DNA of 64,000 nucleotides from Azospirillum lipoferum 4B (GCF_000283655.1 NC_016622.1:2368501-2432500), one strand, 5' to 3'. Positions 7,383 to 16,645 are shown, numbered from the stretch's first letter. Translations and numbers: made by a program. The notes: generated from the letters alone by a model not told the origin.

Positions 7383-10300
7383 TCAGACCATCGGTAACGA
7401 AAGGCCGAGGTCCCGCGCGATCCGCCGCACGATCCCAAGCGCCCTGATGAAATCCAGACCGTCGATGGCGGATGAGAGCCCCTTCATCGTCGAGGGCTCG
7501 ACCGAATCCGTCAGCAACGGTGCCAGCATAGCGAACTCTTCTGCGGCTGCGAAGTTGCTCTCATGCAACAATGTTGCGAACTGCGGCAATCGCCCGGCCA
7601 ATTCCTTGCGGCTTTCCGCCGACCGGCCGGAATCGCCGCCGCTCCCCGCATTCCCGGAGCCTGCAGCCTCCGCCGCCAGCCGGTCGGCACTTTCCAGCAC
7701 CAGGGCCAGTTCGGCATGCAGCACCGGCAGCTGGGCATCGGCCGCGGCGGCATCGCCCCGCTGCACGGCGATCTGCACCGCGTCGGCGGCAGCGGACAGG
7801 CGCACCGCCCCGACATTGCCGGCGACGCTCTTCAGTTCATGCGCGATGCCCTTGGCCGTCGTCAGGTCGCCGGAGCCCAGCGCCGCCGAAATCCGGTCGG
7901 CGACATCGCCGTAGCCCGACGCGAACTGGCCGATGAAGCGGCGGAGCAGCTCGGTATCGCCGCCAAGCCGGTTGAGCGCGTCTGCCAGATCGATGCCCGG
8001 CAAGTCGCCTGGCAGATCCCCTGCCGAGCGGTCCGAGACCGCTGCAGGCAGCATGGCGATGCCGGGGGAGGCCGCTGCGGTCAGCATGGTCTGGCCACGC
8101 GAGGGGATCGGTCCGGCAGCGCAGGGCGTGCACGGCCGGATCGTCACCAGCGGCGGCCCGATCCAGCGGGTCAGCGTGGCGAACAGTTGCGGCAGGTCGA
8201 GCGGCTTGGGCACATGGGCGTCCATTCCGTTGTCCAGGCAGCGCTGGCGGTCGGCGGGCAGGGCGCTGGCGGTCATCGCGATGATCGGCAGATTTCGTCC
8301 GCCCGGCAGCGCACGGATCGCCGCGGTCGCCGCGAACCCGTCCATGTCCGGCATCTGCACGTCCAGCAGCACCGCGTCGAAGGGCTGATCGGCCGCGCGC
8401 ACGCAGTCCGCCGCTTGCCGGCCGGTGGCGGCCACGGTGACGACCGCCCCCGCCCGCTCCAGGATCTCGCGCGCCACCTGCTGGCTGATGGCATTGTCGT
8501 CGGCCAGCAGCAGCCGGCGGCCGTGCAGCGCCCGGCTGGCATCCCAGGCCGCTCCGGAAAGCCCTCCATCCGGCCGGCCGCCGCCCCCCGCTTCGAATCG
8601 CAGCATGGGATAGGCCGGGTCCGGAATGGAGGCGGGCAGGCGGACGCCCTCGCCGTCCGGCGCCGTCCGGGCATAGGCGATGGTGACGGCGTCGAGCAGG
8701 GTGGAGGCAGTGACCGGCTTCACCAGGAAACCGGCGGCACCGGCTTCCTCGAAACGGGCGCCCAGCCGGTCGCGGCCATAGCCGCTGATGACGATGATCA
8801 TCGGGGTGCCGGCGCGGGCATCGACACGGATGCGGCGCGCCGCCTCGATGCCGTCCATCCCCGGCATCTTCCAGTCCATCAACACGACGTCATAGGGGTT
8901 GCCGGCCGCCGCCGCCCGCTCCAGCTCGTCGATGGCGGCCTGTCCGTCGGCGCAGGCGGTCACCGCCCAGCCGAAGGCGGCGGCGATCTCGCTCAGCACC
9001 TCGCGCGCGGTGGCATTGTCGTCGACAACCAGCACCGTCAGGTCGCGCGGAACCTGACGCGGCAGCCGTCCAGCCGGCCCGGCCGCGAACCCGCCCCCCG
9101 CACCGCTCCCGGCATGAAGCCCGAACTCCGCATGGAAGCGGAAGACGCTGCCCTTGCCCGGCTCGCTCTCCACCTCCATGGCGCCCTTCATCAGACGGAC
9201 CAGCCGCGCGCAGATGGCCAGCCCCAACCCGGTGCCGCCGAAGCGCCGGGTGGTGGAGCTGTCGCCCTGGCTGAAGGCCTGGAACAGCCGGTCGCGCTGC
9301 TCCGGCGCGATGCCGATGCCGGTGTCGCGCACGGCGAAGTCCAGCACGGCGCGGTCGTTGGACAGCGAGCGGACCCTGACCGCCACCACCACCTCGCCGG
9401 TCTCGGTGAACTTGATGGCGTTTCCGGCGAGGTTGATCAGGATCTGCTGCAGGCGCAGCGGGTCGCCGATCAGGTCCAGCGGCACGTCCGGCGCCACGGA
9501 GAACAGGACGTCGATGTCCTTTTCCTGCGCGGCGGAGCCGACGATCACCGCCAGCGTCTGCAGCAGGTCGTCCAGGCGGAAAGCGACCTGCTCCAGTTCC
9601 AGCTTGCCGGCCTCCACCTTGGAGAAGTCGAGGATGTCGTTCAGGATGCCCAGAAGCGACTGCGCCGACACCCGCACCTTGTGCACGTAGTCGGCCTGCC
9701 GGTCGGTCAGCTCCGTCTGCTGAAGCAGGTGGATCAGCCCGAGGATCGCGTTCATCGGCGTGCGAATCTCGTGGCTCATGTTGGCCAGGAACTCGCTCTT
9801 GGCGCGGCTCGCCGCCTCCGCCGCCAGCCGGGCGCGCTGCATCGCCGCCTCCGCCCGCTTGCGCTCGGCGATCTCGTGGAAGACCACCACCGCACCCTCC
9901 ACCCTGCCGTCGGCCAGCATGGGCGAGGCGGTGTATTCCACCAGGAAGGGCTTTCCCGCCTTGGTCCAGTAGGTGTCCTCCAGCCCGCGCCGGGTTTCCC
10001 CGCTCAGCAGCACCGCGGTCACCGGACACTCCAGCGCCGGGAAGGGCGAACCATCGGCGCGGCGGGAATGGATCAGCGCATGCAGGCTGCCGCCCAGAAG
10101 CTCTTCGTTGGCATAGCCGGTCAGCACCGAGGTGGCGGGGTTGGCGAAGGTGATCCGCCCCTCGCGGTCGATGCCGCAGATGCTGTCGGACGCGGAATGA
10201 AGGATCAGGTTCAGGCGGCGGTTGGCGTTGGCGAAGGCCTCGTTGGCGGACTCCAGTTCCCGCTTCTTGGCGTCGAGTTCCGCATTGGTGTCGGCCAGCC

Positions 10301-11276
10301 GGTTGCGGCCGGCCACCTCGCGCTCCAGACTGCGAAGGGCGGCATAGGCCAGGCCGGCGCAGGCCAGCACCGCCAGCCCGACCAGGATGCTGCCGCGGAT
10401 CGACCGTTCCCGCCACGCCGCCAGCTCCGTCCGCTCCGACAAGGCGACGAAGACGACCAGCGGCAGGGTCGGCACCCGCTGATAGGACAGGACGCGCAGT
10501 TCTCCCGGCACCGGCCCTTCCACCTCGAAGGTCTCGGTGGCGGCGTCGATGGAATGGCGCAGCACGATCCTGCCGTCCGGCCCGTCCAGCGGCTCGCTGT
10601 CGGGGAAGCGCAGCACCGGCTTGCCGTCGGTGCGGTAGACCGCGACCGCCGAACCGGCGCCGAGATCGAGGCCTTCGTAAAGCTGGCGGTAATAGCCGAG
10701 GTCGATGTTGGCGTGGATGACCCCCAGGAAGCGGCCATCCTGCAGGACCGGCCGGCTGACCGTGAAGGACTGCGCACCGGTCAACCTGCCGGTGATCCGC
10801 TCACCGACATGGAACTCGGCGCCATCGCGGTGGACCTGGAAATAGGTTCGGTCGGCGACGTTGCCGCGCGGCACCGGAAACTGCCGGCTGGACAGGACGT
10901 TGTCGCCGGTGGAGCCATGGACCCACAGGGCCGCGATCTCCGGCAGATTGTCCACCATGTCGCGGACGGTTATCCATGCCTCGCGGTTGGTGTCCAGCCC
11001 CGACATGCCATAGCGGTCGATGAGATCCTGGGTGCGCCGGATGGCGAGATCGGCGGTCGCGACCGTCCGCCGCACATGTTCCTGCATGAGCCGCGCCGAC
11101 GCCTGCGCCTGCTCCTGCGCATGGCGCAACGTCTCGGTCCGGTCGGCCCGGACCACATAGCCCCAGAATCCGATTCCCAACAAGGCGATCAGCGAAAAGG
11201 CGGCGGCAAGCAGCATGCGGGTGCGGGTGGGCGACAGGGCAGTTGCCGCAGCTTCGATCGCGTTTCTGTCCATCAT
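7383..11276 (-). CDS. Membrane hybrid sensor histidine kinase (Cache-PAS-HisKA-HATPase-REC-REC-HPt)
   Basis: This is a 1297-residue phosphorelay kinase. It has a membrane segment at about 18-45, a periplasmic Cache-like sensing region (about 50-290), and a second membrane segment at about 300-322. A coiled coil and a PAS domain follow (ILHSASDSICGIDREGRITFANPATSVLTGY would be its start, quoted in part here as GIDREGRITFANPATS). HisKA has [18 protein letters not shown]. The ATPase has LAGNAIKFTETGEV, RDTGIGIAP and [10 protein letters not shown]. There are two receivers (LVVDDNATARE, MDWKMPGMDG; LLADDNAISQQ, LDVQMPDMDG) and a C-terminal HPt with GIAHELKSVAGNVGAV. It is transcribed into the diguanylate cyclase gene 8 bp away, so the relay probably ends in cyclic di-GMP synthesis. 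The ligand cannot be read from sequence. Confidence 0.92.
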   Translation of the reverse strand: MMDRNAIEAAATALSPTRTRMLLAAAFSLIALLGIGFWGYVVRADRTETLRHAQEQAQASARLMQEHVRRTVATADLAIRRTQDLIDRYGMSGLDTNREAWITVRDMVDNLPEIAALWVHGSTGDNVLSSRQFPVPRGNVADRTYFQVHRDGAEFHVGERITGRLTGAQSFTVSRPVLQDGRFLGVIHANIDLGYYRQLYEGLDLGAGSAVAVYRTDGKPVLRFPDSEPLDGPDGRIVLRHSIDAATETFEVEGPVPGELRVLSYQRVPTLPLVVFVALSERTELAAWRERSIRGSILVGLAVLACAGLAYAALRSLEREVAGRNRLADTNAELDAKKRELESANEAFANANRRLNLILHSASDSICGIDREGRITFANPATSVLTGYANEELLGGSLHALIHSRRADGSPFPALECPVTAVLLSGETRRGLEDTYWTKAGKPFLVEYTASPMLADGRVEGAVVVFHEIAERKRAEAAMQRARLAAEAASRAKSEFLANMSHEIRTPMNAILGLIHLLQQTELTDRQADYVHKVRVSAQSLLGILNDILDFSKVEAGKLELEQVAFRLDDLLQTLAVIVGSAAQEKDIDVLFSVAPDVPLDLIGDPLRLQQILINLAGNAIKFTETGEVVVAVRVRSLSNDRAVLDFAVRDTGIGIAPEQRDRLFQAFSQGDSSTTRRFGGTGLGLAICARLVRLMKGAMEVESEPGKGSVFRFHAEFGLHAGSGAGGGFAAGPAGRLPRQVPRDLTVLVVDDNATAREVLSEIAAAFGWAVTACADGQAAIDELERAAAAGNPYDVVLMDWKMPGMDGIEAARRIRVDARAGTPMIIVISGYGRDRLGARFEEAGAAGFLVKPVTASTLLDAVTIAYARTAPDGEGVRLPASIPDPAYPMLRFEAGGGGRPDGGLSGAAWDASRALHGRRLLLADDNAISQQVAREILERAGAVVTVAATGRQAADCVRAADQPFDAVLLDVQMPDMDGFAATAAIRALPGGRNLPIIAMTASALPADRQRCLDNGMDAHVPKPLDLPQLFATLTRWIGPPLVTIRPCTPCAAGPIPSRGQTMLTAAASPGIAMLPAAVSDRSAGDLPGDLPGIDLADALNRLGGDTELLRRFIGQFASGYGDVADRISAALGSGDLTTAKGIAHELKSVAGNVGAVRLSAAADAVQIAVQRGDAAAADAQLPVLHAELALVLESADRLAAEAAGSGNAGSGGDSGRSAESRKELAGRLPQFATLLHESNFAAAEEFAMLAPLLTDSVEPSTMKGLSSAIDGLDFIRALGIVRRIARDLGLSLPMV

Positions 11277-11544
11277 TGCCGAACCGTCGCCGCATCGCTG
11301 CCGTCGACCGGCGCCCGCCGCCAGCCTTTCCGCCTACATCGGCCGGAGTATGGTCTGGCGTGCTCCGTGACCGCAAGCAACTTGATGGGCGCAAGTGTTA
11401 CGATGGGGGCATCCGGCGCTTGCGGGGGACCCCGACGGTACAGCCCCCCTTGCTCCGCCTGCCTTCGCGCGCGGCCGGGGACATCGTACCCCATATTTGT
11501 CATGCCGCTCTTTCCGCTCCCGCCCCGTTGAAAGCGCCCGACCG

Positions 11545-12903
11545 ATGGCCGACCGCCGCCTCGCTCCCGTCAAGCATCTTCCAACCACCCTGTCGGGCGC
11601 CGGCCTGCTGGCTCTGGCGGCCTGCATCATCCCGGCCGCGACGGCGCTGGCACAGGCGGCGATGACGGGGCCGGTGCGGACGGACCCGATGCAGACGGTC
11701 GGCGCCGAGGTGCATGTGCGGATGGAAACGCTGCCCAAGCCCTACGCCACGCCCGCCGTCGCCAACGAGGCGGTGCTGGTGCCGCGTCCCGCCGACCGGC
11801 CGCTGCGGGCGCCGCGCGGCTTCACCGTCACCCTGTTCCGTGACGGGGTGGAGAATGCGCGCAACCTGCTGGTCCTGCCGAACGGCGACGTTCTGGTTGC
11901 CCAGCAGAGGCCCGGCACCCTGACCCTGCTGCGCGATGGCGATAGCAACGGCCATGCGGAAATGGCCCGGATCTGGGCGGAGGGCTTCGATCATCCCTTC
12001 GGGCTCGCCTTCCATGACGGGGCGGTGCTGGTCGGCGACCTGGACGGGGTGTGGCGGCTGCCCTGGACGGCCGGGACCGCGCAGGCGGGGGAGCGGCGGC
12101 GGCTGACCCCCGAGGGCGCCTTCGGCAAGCGCGGCGGCCACAACACCCGCTCCGTCGTGGTGGCGCCGGACGGCCGGCATTTCTACGTCGGCATCGGGTC
12201 GGAGGGGAACATCGCGGTGGAGCCGGAACCGCGCGCCACCATCCAGGAATTCCGCATCGACGGCAGTGGCCAGCGCCTGTTTGCAGCCGGATTGCGCAAC
12301 CCCGTCGGCCTCGCCTTCAAGCCGGGCACGAACGACCTCTATGCCGTGGTGAACGAGCGCGACGGGCTGGGCGACCAGCTGGTCCCCGATTTCCTGACCG
12401 CGGTGACCCCCGGCGGATTCTATGGCTGGCCCTATTCCTACATCGGCGCGAACCCGCAGCCGGACCTGGCGGGGCAACGGCCCGATCTGGTCAAGGCGGC
12501 GCTGGTGCCGGGGCTGCTGTTCCAGGCCCATTCCGCGCCGATCGGCCTGGTCTTCGGCGACGCCACCCATTTCCCGGAGCGCTACCGCATGGGCGCCTTC
12601 GTGGCTCTGCACGGGTCATGGAACCGGTCCCGCCCCACCGGATACGCCATCGCCTTCGTGCCCTTCGACAGCGCCCCCTTCGACAAGAACCGCCCGACCG
12701 GCACCTATGAGACCTTCGTCACCGGCTTCCGCATCGACAGCCGGTCGGGCGGCGACGAGACCCCGCGGGTCTGGGGCCGGCCGAGCGGGCTGGCGATTTC
12801 CGCCGACGGCGCCCTGCTGATCGCCGAGGACGCCTCCGGCACGGTCTGGCGGGTGGCCTATGCCGCGGCCGACCGCGAGCCGGAGCCGGCCGCGAAGCCC
12901 TGA
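11545..12903 (+). CDS. Periplasmic sorbosone dehydrogenase-like (PQQ-type beta-propeller) protein
   Basis: This 452-residue protein has an N-terminal signal sequence (residues about 12-36, ending ALAQAA) and then a six-bladed beta-propeller of the soluble glucose/L-sorbosone dehydrogenase family. Family landmarks are RNLLVLPNGDVLVAQ, GFDHPFGLAFHDGAVLVGD, GGHNTRSVVVAPDGRHFYVGIGSEGN, AAGLRNPVGLAFKP, the SAPIGLVF motif and ALHGSWNRS. Such proteins oxidise aldoses or aldehydes in the periplasm with PQQ. Many members have not been shown to bind the cofactor, so the substrate is unknown. ATG 11545 was chosen because it begins a normal signal peptide. It is divergent from the hybrid kinase across 268 bp in which I see no clear motif, and convergent with cowN. 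Confidence 0.85.
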   Translation: MADRRLAPVKHLPTTLSGAGLLALAACIIPAATALAQAAMTGPVRTDPMQTVGAEVHVRMETLPKPYATPAVANEAVLVPRPADRPLRAPRGFTVTLFRDGVENARNLLVLPNGDVLVAQQRPGTLTLLRDGDSNGHAEMARIWAEGFDHPFGLAFHDGAVLVGDLDGVWRLPWTAGTAQAGERRRLTPEGAFGKRGGHNTRSVVVAPDGRHFYVGIGSEGNIAVEPEPRATIQEFRIDGSGQRLFAAGLRNPVGLAFKPGTNDLYAVVNERDGLGDQLVPDFLTAVTPGGFYGWPYSYIGANPQPDLAGQRPDLVKAALVPGLLFQAHSAPIGLVFGDATHFPERYRMGAFVALHGSWNRSRPTGYAIAFVPFDSAPFDKNRPTGTYETFVTGFRIDSRSGGDETPRVWGRPSGLAISADGALLIAEDASGTVWRVAYAAADREPEPAAKP

Positions 12904-12919
12904 CCGTGCCGCGGCCCGT

Positions 12920-13216
12920 TCAGCAGCACTCGTCCTCAAGCTGGCGCAACATCGCCAGCCCTTCCTCGTCGTCATGCTCCTCGAACAGGTCGGCGATGTA
13001 ATAGATGTTGGAGCAGAGCAGGCACAGCCCGTCGGCCTGTCGCTTCAGCGGGTCCTCGGCGACCGCCAGCTTGGCGCGGAACCGCTCCCAGAAGGCGTTG
13101 GTCTTGGCCGGATCGTCGATGTGCATGTAAAGCCGTTCGACGATGCGGCGGCTGTTGCCCTCGCAGTCGATTCCCTTGAACGAGACGTAACGGTCGGGCG
13201 CGTCGATGCTGTCCAC
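12920..13216 (-). CDS. cowN: CowN, N2-fixation sustaining protein under carbon monoxide
   Basis: The product is 98 residues from a GTG start at 13216, chosen because AGGAGG lies 9 bases upstream. An ATG at 13264 would add 16 unrelated residues. The sequence DRYVSFKGIDCEGNSRRIV, the central HIDDPAKTNAFWERF and the C-terminal cysteine-bearing LCLLCSNIYYIADLFEEH are characteristic of CowN. In Rhodospirillum rubrum this small protein is needed for nitrogen-dependent growth when CO is present, because it relieves CO inhibition of nitrogenase. It lies directly downstream of an RcoM-type CO sensor gene in the same direction, with direct repeats in the gap. Its presence points to a nitrogen-fixing host. 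Confidence 0.93.
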   Translation of the reverse strand: MDSIDAPDRYVSFKGIDCEGNSRRIVERLYMHIDDPAKTNAFWERFRAKLAVAEDPLKRQADGLCLLCSNIYYIADLFEEHDDEEGLAMLRQLEDECC

Positions 13217-13302
13217 GGGATGCGGCCTCCTGATGCCGGTTGCCAGGGGTGGGGAACATGGCACCGATGCTTCCCCGCCCGCGACCCTGCCTGCAAGCCG
13301 CG

Positions 13303-13351
13303 CTGCACCAGCGGCATCCGGCCTGCGCGAACGGTGGAATTGCTGCGTGAA
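13303..13351 (-). promoter_or_regulatory. Three phased direct repeats upstream of cowN, candidate RcoM operator
   Basis: On the minus strand three 9-mers start exactly 20 bp apart: TTCACGCAG (13351-13343), TTCGCGCAG (13331-13323) and CTGGTGCAG (13311-13303). GCAG is identical in all three. They lie 87-135 bp upstream of the cowN GTG. LytTR regulators bind phased direct repeats, and RcoM sites are described as TTnnnG-type repeats. The first two repeats fit that form and the third does not begin with TT. The assignment to RcoM is inference. Confidence 0.4.
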
Positions 13352-13360
13352 TGGAGACGG

Positions 13361-14074
13361 CTAAAGCGCCAGCCGCTTCTTCAATGTCTCGGCCCGGTTG
13401 CGGCTGACCGGCACGCGGGGGGCGCCGGGGGCGGCCATGACGAAGGCGGCGCGGCCGTCCTGCCGTTCCACCGCGCGGGCATGGCGCAGGTTGACGATGT
13501 AGCCGCGATGGGTGCGCACGAAGGACCGGGCGTCGAGCCGCGCCTCCAGCTCCGACAGGGGCAGGCCGCAGAAGAAGGCGCCGTCGACGGTGTGGACCGT
13601 GGTGTAATGGCCGTCGGCCTGCAGATAGACGGCATCCGCCGGGTCGAGCAGGACAATGCCCTGCCCTTTTTCCACCGGCAGCTTGACCAGGGGTTCGGGC
13701 TGCGGGAGCGGACCATCGGCATCGGCCGTCGCCGCCCGCCCCGCCTCCATCAGCATCAATGCGGTGACCGCACTCCCATCCGCCACGGTCGCGGCGGGCG
13801 CCAGCGCGGTCGCCTTCACCACCAGAACCCGGCCGGGCAGCGCCACCATCATCGAACAGGCGGAGGCGGGAGCGGCCGGATCGCCGGCCGCGGCCAGCAG
13901 CAGTTCCACCTTGGCCCGGTGCGAGGGCGGGTGCAGGTCGTGCAGATAGGCGCCGACCAGCCCGGCCGCCCGTTGCCCCAGCAGCCGCACCGCTGCCGGA
14001 TTCAGGGCCAGCACCCGCCGTGCGCTGTCCAGCAGCACCAGCCCGACGTCCATGTTCTGCAACGCATAGTCCAT
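13361..14074 (-). CDS. rcoM: RcoM-type CO-responsive regulator (heme PAS + LytTR)
   Basis: This is a 237-residue single-component regulator. Residues about 5-100 form a PAS domain. It contains DLHPPSHRAKVELLL, whose H48 aligns with the proximal heme histidine of Burkholderia RcoM. It also has SMMVALPGRVLVVKA, where M75/M76 align with the RcoM distal methionine. Residues about 130-237 are a LytTR DNA-binding domain (DAVYLQADGHYTTVHT, FVRTHRGYIVNLRHA, VPVSRNRAETLKKRL). RcoM binds CO at ferrous heme and then activates transcription. Its position immediately upstream of cowN fits a CO-induced nitrogenase protection unit. In R. rubrum CooA plays this part instead. The alignment was made from memory, so the heme ligands need checking. 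Confidence 0.82.
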   Translation of the reverse strand: MDYALQNMDVGLVLLDSARRVLALNPAAVRLLGQRAAGLVGAYLHDLHPPSHRAKVELLLAAAGDPAAPASACSMMVALPGRVLVVKATALAPAATVADGSAVTALMLMEAGRAATADADGPLPQPEPLVKLPVEKGQGIVLLDPADAVYLQADGHYTTVHTVDGAFFCGLPLSELEARLDARSFVRTHRGYIVNLRHARAVERQDGRAAFVMAAPGAPRVPVSRNRAETLKKRLAL

Positions 14075-14096
14075 GGACGCCCACTATAGCGGTGAA

Positions 14097-14879
14097 TCAG
14101 TCCTGGCTCTCGCCTTTCCGCCGGCTGCCCTGCACCAGGGCGGCGACGACGCCGTGGAAGGTGCGCACCTCCTGCTCGGTCATCTCCATGCGCTCGAAGG
14201 CGTTGCGCAGCGTGCGGACCATCGACGGGCGCTTTTCCTCGCTGGTGAAGAAGCCGGTGCGGTCCAGCGCCGCCTCCAGCCGTTCGAAGAAGTTCACCCG
14301 CTCCGCCATCGTCGCCGGGCGGGTCTGTCCGGTGTGCAGGAAGCGGTCGGGCGTGCGGTCGCCGGCCTGGAACCACTCGTAGCCGATCAGCAGCACCGCC
14401 TGCGCGAGGTTGAGCGAGGAAAAGGCCGGGTTCAGCGGCACCGTCACCAGCGTCTGGGCGAAGGTCAAATCGTCGTTGACCAGCCCGGTACGCTCCGGCC
14501 CGAACATGGCGCCGACCTTCTGCCCGGCGGCATAGCGCTCCCGCATCTCGCCCGCTGCGACGCGCGGGGTGACGAAGCGCTGGATCATGTCGCGGGTGCG
14601 CACCGTGGTGGCATAGACCGCCTCCAGGTCGGCGACCGCCTCGGCCGTCGTCTCGAAGATCTTGGCGTTGTCGATCACGAGGTCGGCGCCCGATGCGGCG
14701 GCACTCGCCTTCGGGTTGGGCCAGCCGTCGCGCGGCTTGACGAGGCGCAGGTCGGTCAGCCCGCAATTCAGCATCGCGCGCGCACAGGCGCCGATGTTCT
14801 CGCCGAGCTGCGGCTGCACCAGGATGACGGCGGGGCCGCCAAGGATGGACTCACGCGTGGGGTTCTGGCCGGAGGTCAT
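14097..14879 (-). CDS. trmJ: tRNA (cytidine/uridine-2'-O-)-methyltransferase TrmJ-type
   Basis: This 260-residue SPOUT-class RNA 2'-O-methyltransferase of the TrmJ/LasT group methylates the ribose of nucleotide 32 in the tRNA anticodon loop. The family N-terminus VILVQPQLGENIGACARAML with RLVKPRDGWPN is present. So are the SPOUT knot motifs FGPERTGLVNDDL and NPAFSSLNLAQAVLLIGYEW, where the trefoil knot binds S-adenosylmethionine. A charged C-terminal extension of about 90 residues is typical. It sits between lpxD (52-bp gap) and rcoM (23-bp gap), all on the minus strand. The start is ATG 14879. Confidence 0.9.
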   Translation of the reverse strand: MTSGQNPTRESILGGPAVILVQPQLGENIGACARAMLNCGLTDLRLVKPRDGWPNPKASAAASGADLVIDNAKIFETTAEAVADLEAVYATTVRTRDMIQRFVTPRVAAGEMRERYAAGQKVGAMFGPERTGLVNDDLTFAQTLVTVPLNPAFSSLNLAQAVLLIGYEWFQAGDRTPDRFLHTGQTRPATMAERVNFFERLEAALDRTGFFTSEEKRPSMVRTLRNAFERMEMTEQEVRTFHGVVAALVQGSRRKGESQD

Positions 14880-14930
14880 GGGAACGATTGTGGTTGAACG
14901 ACAGAGCGGTGAAGACGGCCTGCTCGCCGC

Positions 14931-16091
14931 CTATTCCTGCTGCTCCGCCTTCTCCGCCTCGACCTTCACCGGGCCGCCGTCGATGGCGGTCAGGCGCTTC
15001 TTCAGGTCGGAGACGTCGGCGAACAGGCGCTTCAGGCGGGCGAGGCCCTTGTATTGTTCGAAGGCGCGGGCGCGGGGCACGGCGGGATAGCCCATCCACA
15101 CCGACTTCGGCGGGATGTCCATGCCGACGCCGGAATTGGCGGCCACCACCGCGTCGCTGCCGATCTTCACATGGTCGGCAACGCCCACCTTGCCGGCCAG
15201 CACCACGCGGTCGCCGATCACCGTGCTGCCGGCGACGCCGACATGGCCGCACAGCATGCAGTTGGTGCCGACCTGGACGTTGTGGCCGATCTGGACGAGG
15301 TTGTCGATCTTGGTGCCGTTGCCGATGCGGGTGGCGGTGACGGTGCCGCGGTCGATGGTGGCGCCGGCGCCGATCTCGACATCGTCGCCCAGAATCACCG
15401 TGCCGATGGAATTCACCCGGCGGATCAGCACATTGGTGCCGACGACGCGGCCGGTGGTCTTGGCCGATTCGACGCTGCCCGGCTCCGGCGTGACGAAGCT
15501 GAAGCCGTCATTGCCGACGGCGGCGTTGGGATGGATGATGCAGCGCGCGCCCATCTCCACCCGTTCGCCGATGCGGGCGCCGGGATGGAGCAGGCAGCCG
15601 TCGCCGATCACCGCGTCGGCACCGACGGTGACGTGCGGCAGGACGATGGCGCCGGCCCCGATGCGGGCGCGCGGACCGATATAGGCGAAGGGGGCGATGG
15701 AGGCATCCGGCGCCACGACGGCGTCGGGCGCGACATAGGCCTGCGGCGACACCCCCGGTTCGGCATGGACCGGCTTCTCGAAGATGTCGAGCATCCCGGC
15801 CATGGCATAGCGCGGGCGCTTCACCACGATGCGGTTTTCGATGCCGTCCGGCACCTCGACCCCCTCGGCGACCACGGCGGCGACCGCCTTGCTGCCGGGC
15901 AGCAGGGCCAGCAGGTCCTTGTCCATCGCCAGCGCCAGATCTTCCGGCCCCTCGGCCTCCGACGGGTGGACGGCGCGGCGGATCGGGAGGGAGCCGTCGC
16001 CCTCGATCCGGGCGTCCAGCGCTTCGGCGATCTCGGCCAGGGTGCGGGGGGCCTGGGTCGGGTGGAGCTGGGTCGGATAGGGCTGGGTCAT
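14931..16091 (-). CDS. lpxD: UDP-3-O-acyl-glucosamine N-acyltransferase LpxD
   Basis: LpxD adds the second 3-hydroxyacyl chain in lipid A synthesis in the cytoplasm. The N-terminal uridine-binding domain (residues about 15-110) is followed by a left-handed beta-helix of hexapeptide repeats (about 115-330). The helix includes VGNDGFSFV, VGTNVLIRRVNSIG and the catalytic histidine in NLVQIGHNVQVGTNC. The helical C-terminal extension ends in a lysine/glutamate-rich tail (VKVEAEKAEQQE). At 386 residues it is somewhat longer than the E. coli enzyme (about 340), because of the tail and inserted turns. No lpxA, fabZ or lpxB is adjacent in the window, so this copy sits apart from the usual cluster. 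Confidence 0.93.
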   Translation of the reverse strand: MTQPYPTQLHPTQAPRTLAEIAEALDARIEGDGSLPIRRAVHPSEAEGPEDLALAMDKDLLALLPGSKAVAAVVAEGVEVPDGIENRIVVKRPRYAMAGMLDIFEKPVHAEPGVSPQAYVAPDAVVAPDASIAPFAYIGPRARIGAGAIVLPHVTVGADAVIGDGCLLHPGARIGERVEMGARCIIHPNAAVGNDGFSFVTPEPGSVESAKTTGRVVGTNVLIRRVNSIGTVILGDDVEIGAGATIDRGTVTATRIGNGTKIDNLVQIGHNVQVGTNCMLCGHVGVAGSTVIGDRVVLAGKVGVADHVKIGSDAVVAANSGVGMDIPPKSVWMGYPAVPRARAFEQYKGLARLKRLFADVSDLKKRLTAIDGGPVKVEAEKAEQQE

Positions 16092-16180
16092 GGGAAAGCA
16101 CCGGTGTCAGTGTGTTCACGAGCCGCCCTGCCGGACAGCGCGGCGGACCCTAACACGGGCGTCCGGCGGATGGCGAGGTG

Positions 16181-16645
16181 TCAGAATGCGGCCCCGGCCT
16201 GCGCATCTCCCGTCTGCCCGCCCTTGGCACCCGGACGCAGCCAGCCCTTCACCCGCTCCTTCACCCGCCGCAGCAGCGGCTGGCGCGCCTGAACCGCGTA
16301 GTATTTGCGCACCGTCTCCAGGATCTCCCAGGTGCCGGTGAAGCCCATCGGCAGGACCAGCGCGTCGCCGGCCCGGTATTCCCGCGGGACCCCGCCTTCG
16401 GGCGTGATGATGACGCGGCCGGACAGCAGGACGCAGAACTCGTGGTACGGCCAGTCCTTCATCGCCACGGTGCCCGGCGTGCACTGCCACACCCCCGACT
16501 TGAAGCGGCCATGATCGCCGTCGAACAGGTTGCGGTGAATCTCCTGCGGCTGGCCGGACAGGATGGCGCCGAAGACCGCCGGCTTGCCGATTTCGTCATC
16601 GGCGATGCGGCGGCTTTCGATGGGCACGGGGGTGAAGTCGGGCAT
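16181..16645 (-). CDS. Cupin domain protein (EutQ/DUF861-like)
   Basis: This 154-residue cytosolic protein is a single cupin: VWQCTPGTVAMKDWPYHEFCVLLSGRVIITPEGG forms the first strands (quoted here only to show order; key part HEFCVLLSGRVIIT). It continues with YRAGDALVLPMGFTGTWEI. This is the pattern of the DUF861/EutQ-like cupins, many of which bind a metal or small acid and have no known reaction. ATG 16645 was chosen because GGGAGAG precedes it, and longer readings add unrelated sequence. The C-terminus is basic (RVKERVKGWLRPGAK). It stands alone between lpxD and an OmpA-like gene on the same strand. No substrate can be assigned. Confidence 0.75.
   Translation of the reverse strand: MPDFTPVPIESRRIADDEIGKPAVFGAILSGQPQEIHRNLFDGDHGRFKSGVWQCTPGTVAMKDWPYHEFCVLLSGRVIITPEGGVPREYRAGDALVLPMGFTGTWEILETVRKYYAVQARQPLLRRVKERVKGWLRPGAKGGQTGDAQAGAAF

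Noticed and set aside
7563..11531. A 1322-codon open frame on the plus strand opposite the hybrid kinase
   Set aside because: It is a frame-shadow of the GC-rich kinase gene. The translation is low-complexity (Arg/Gly/Ala/His/Gln), has no domain and no ribosome-binding site.
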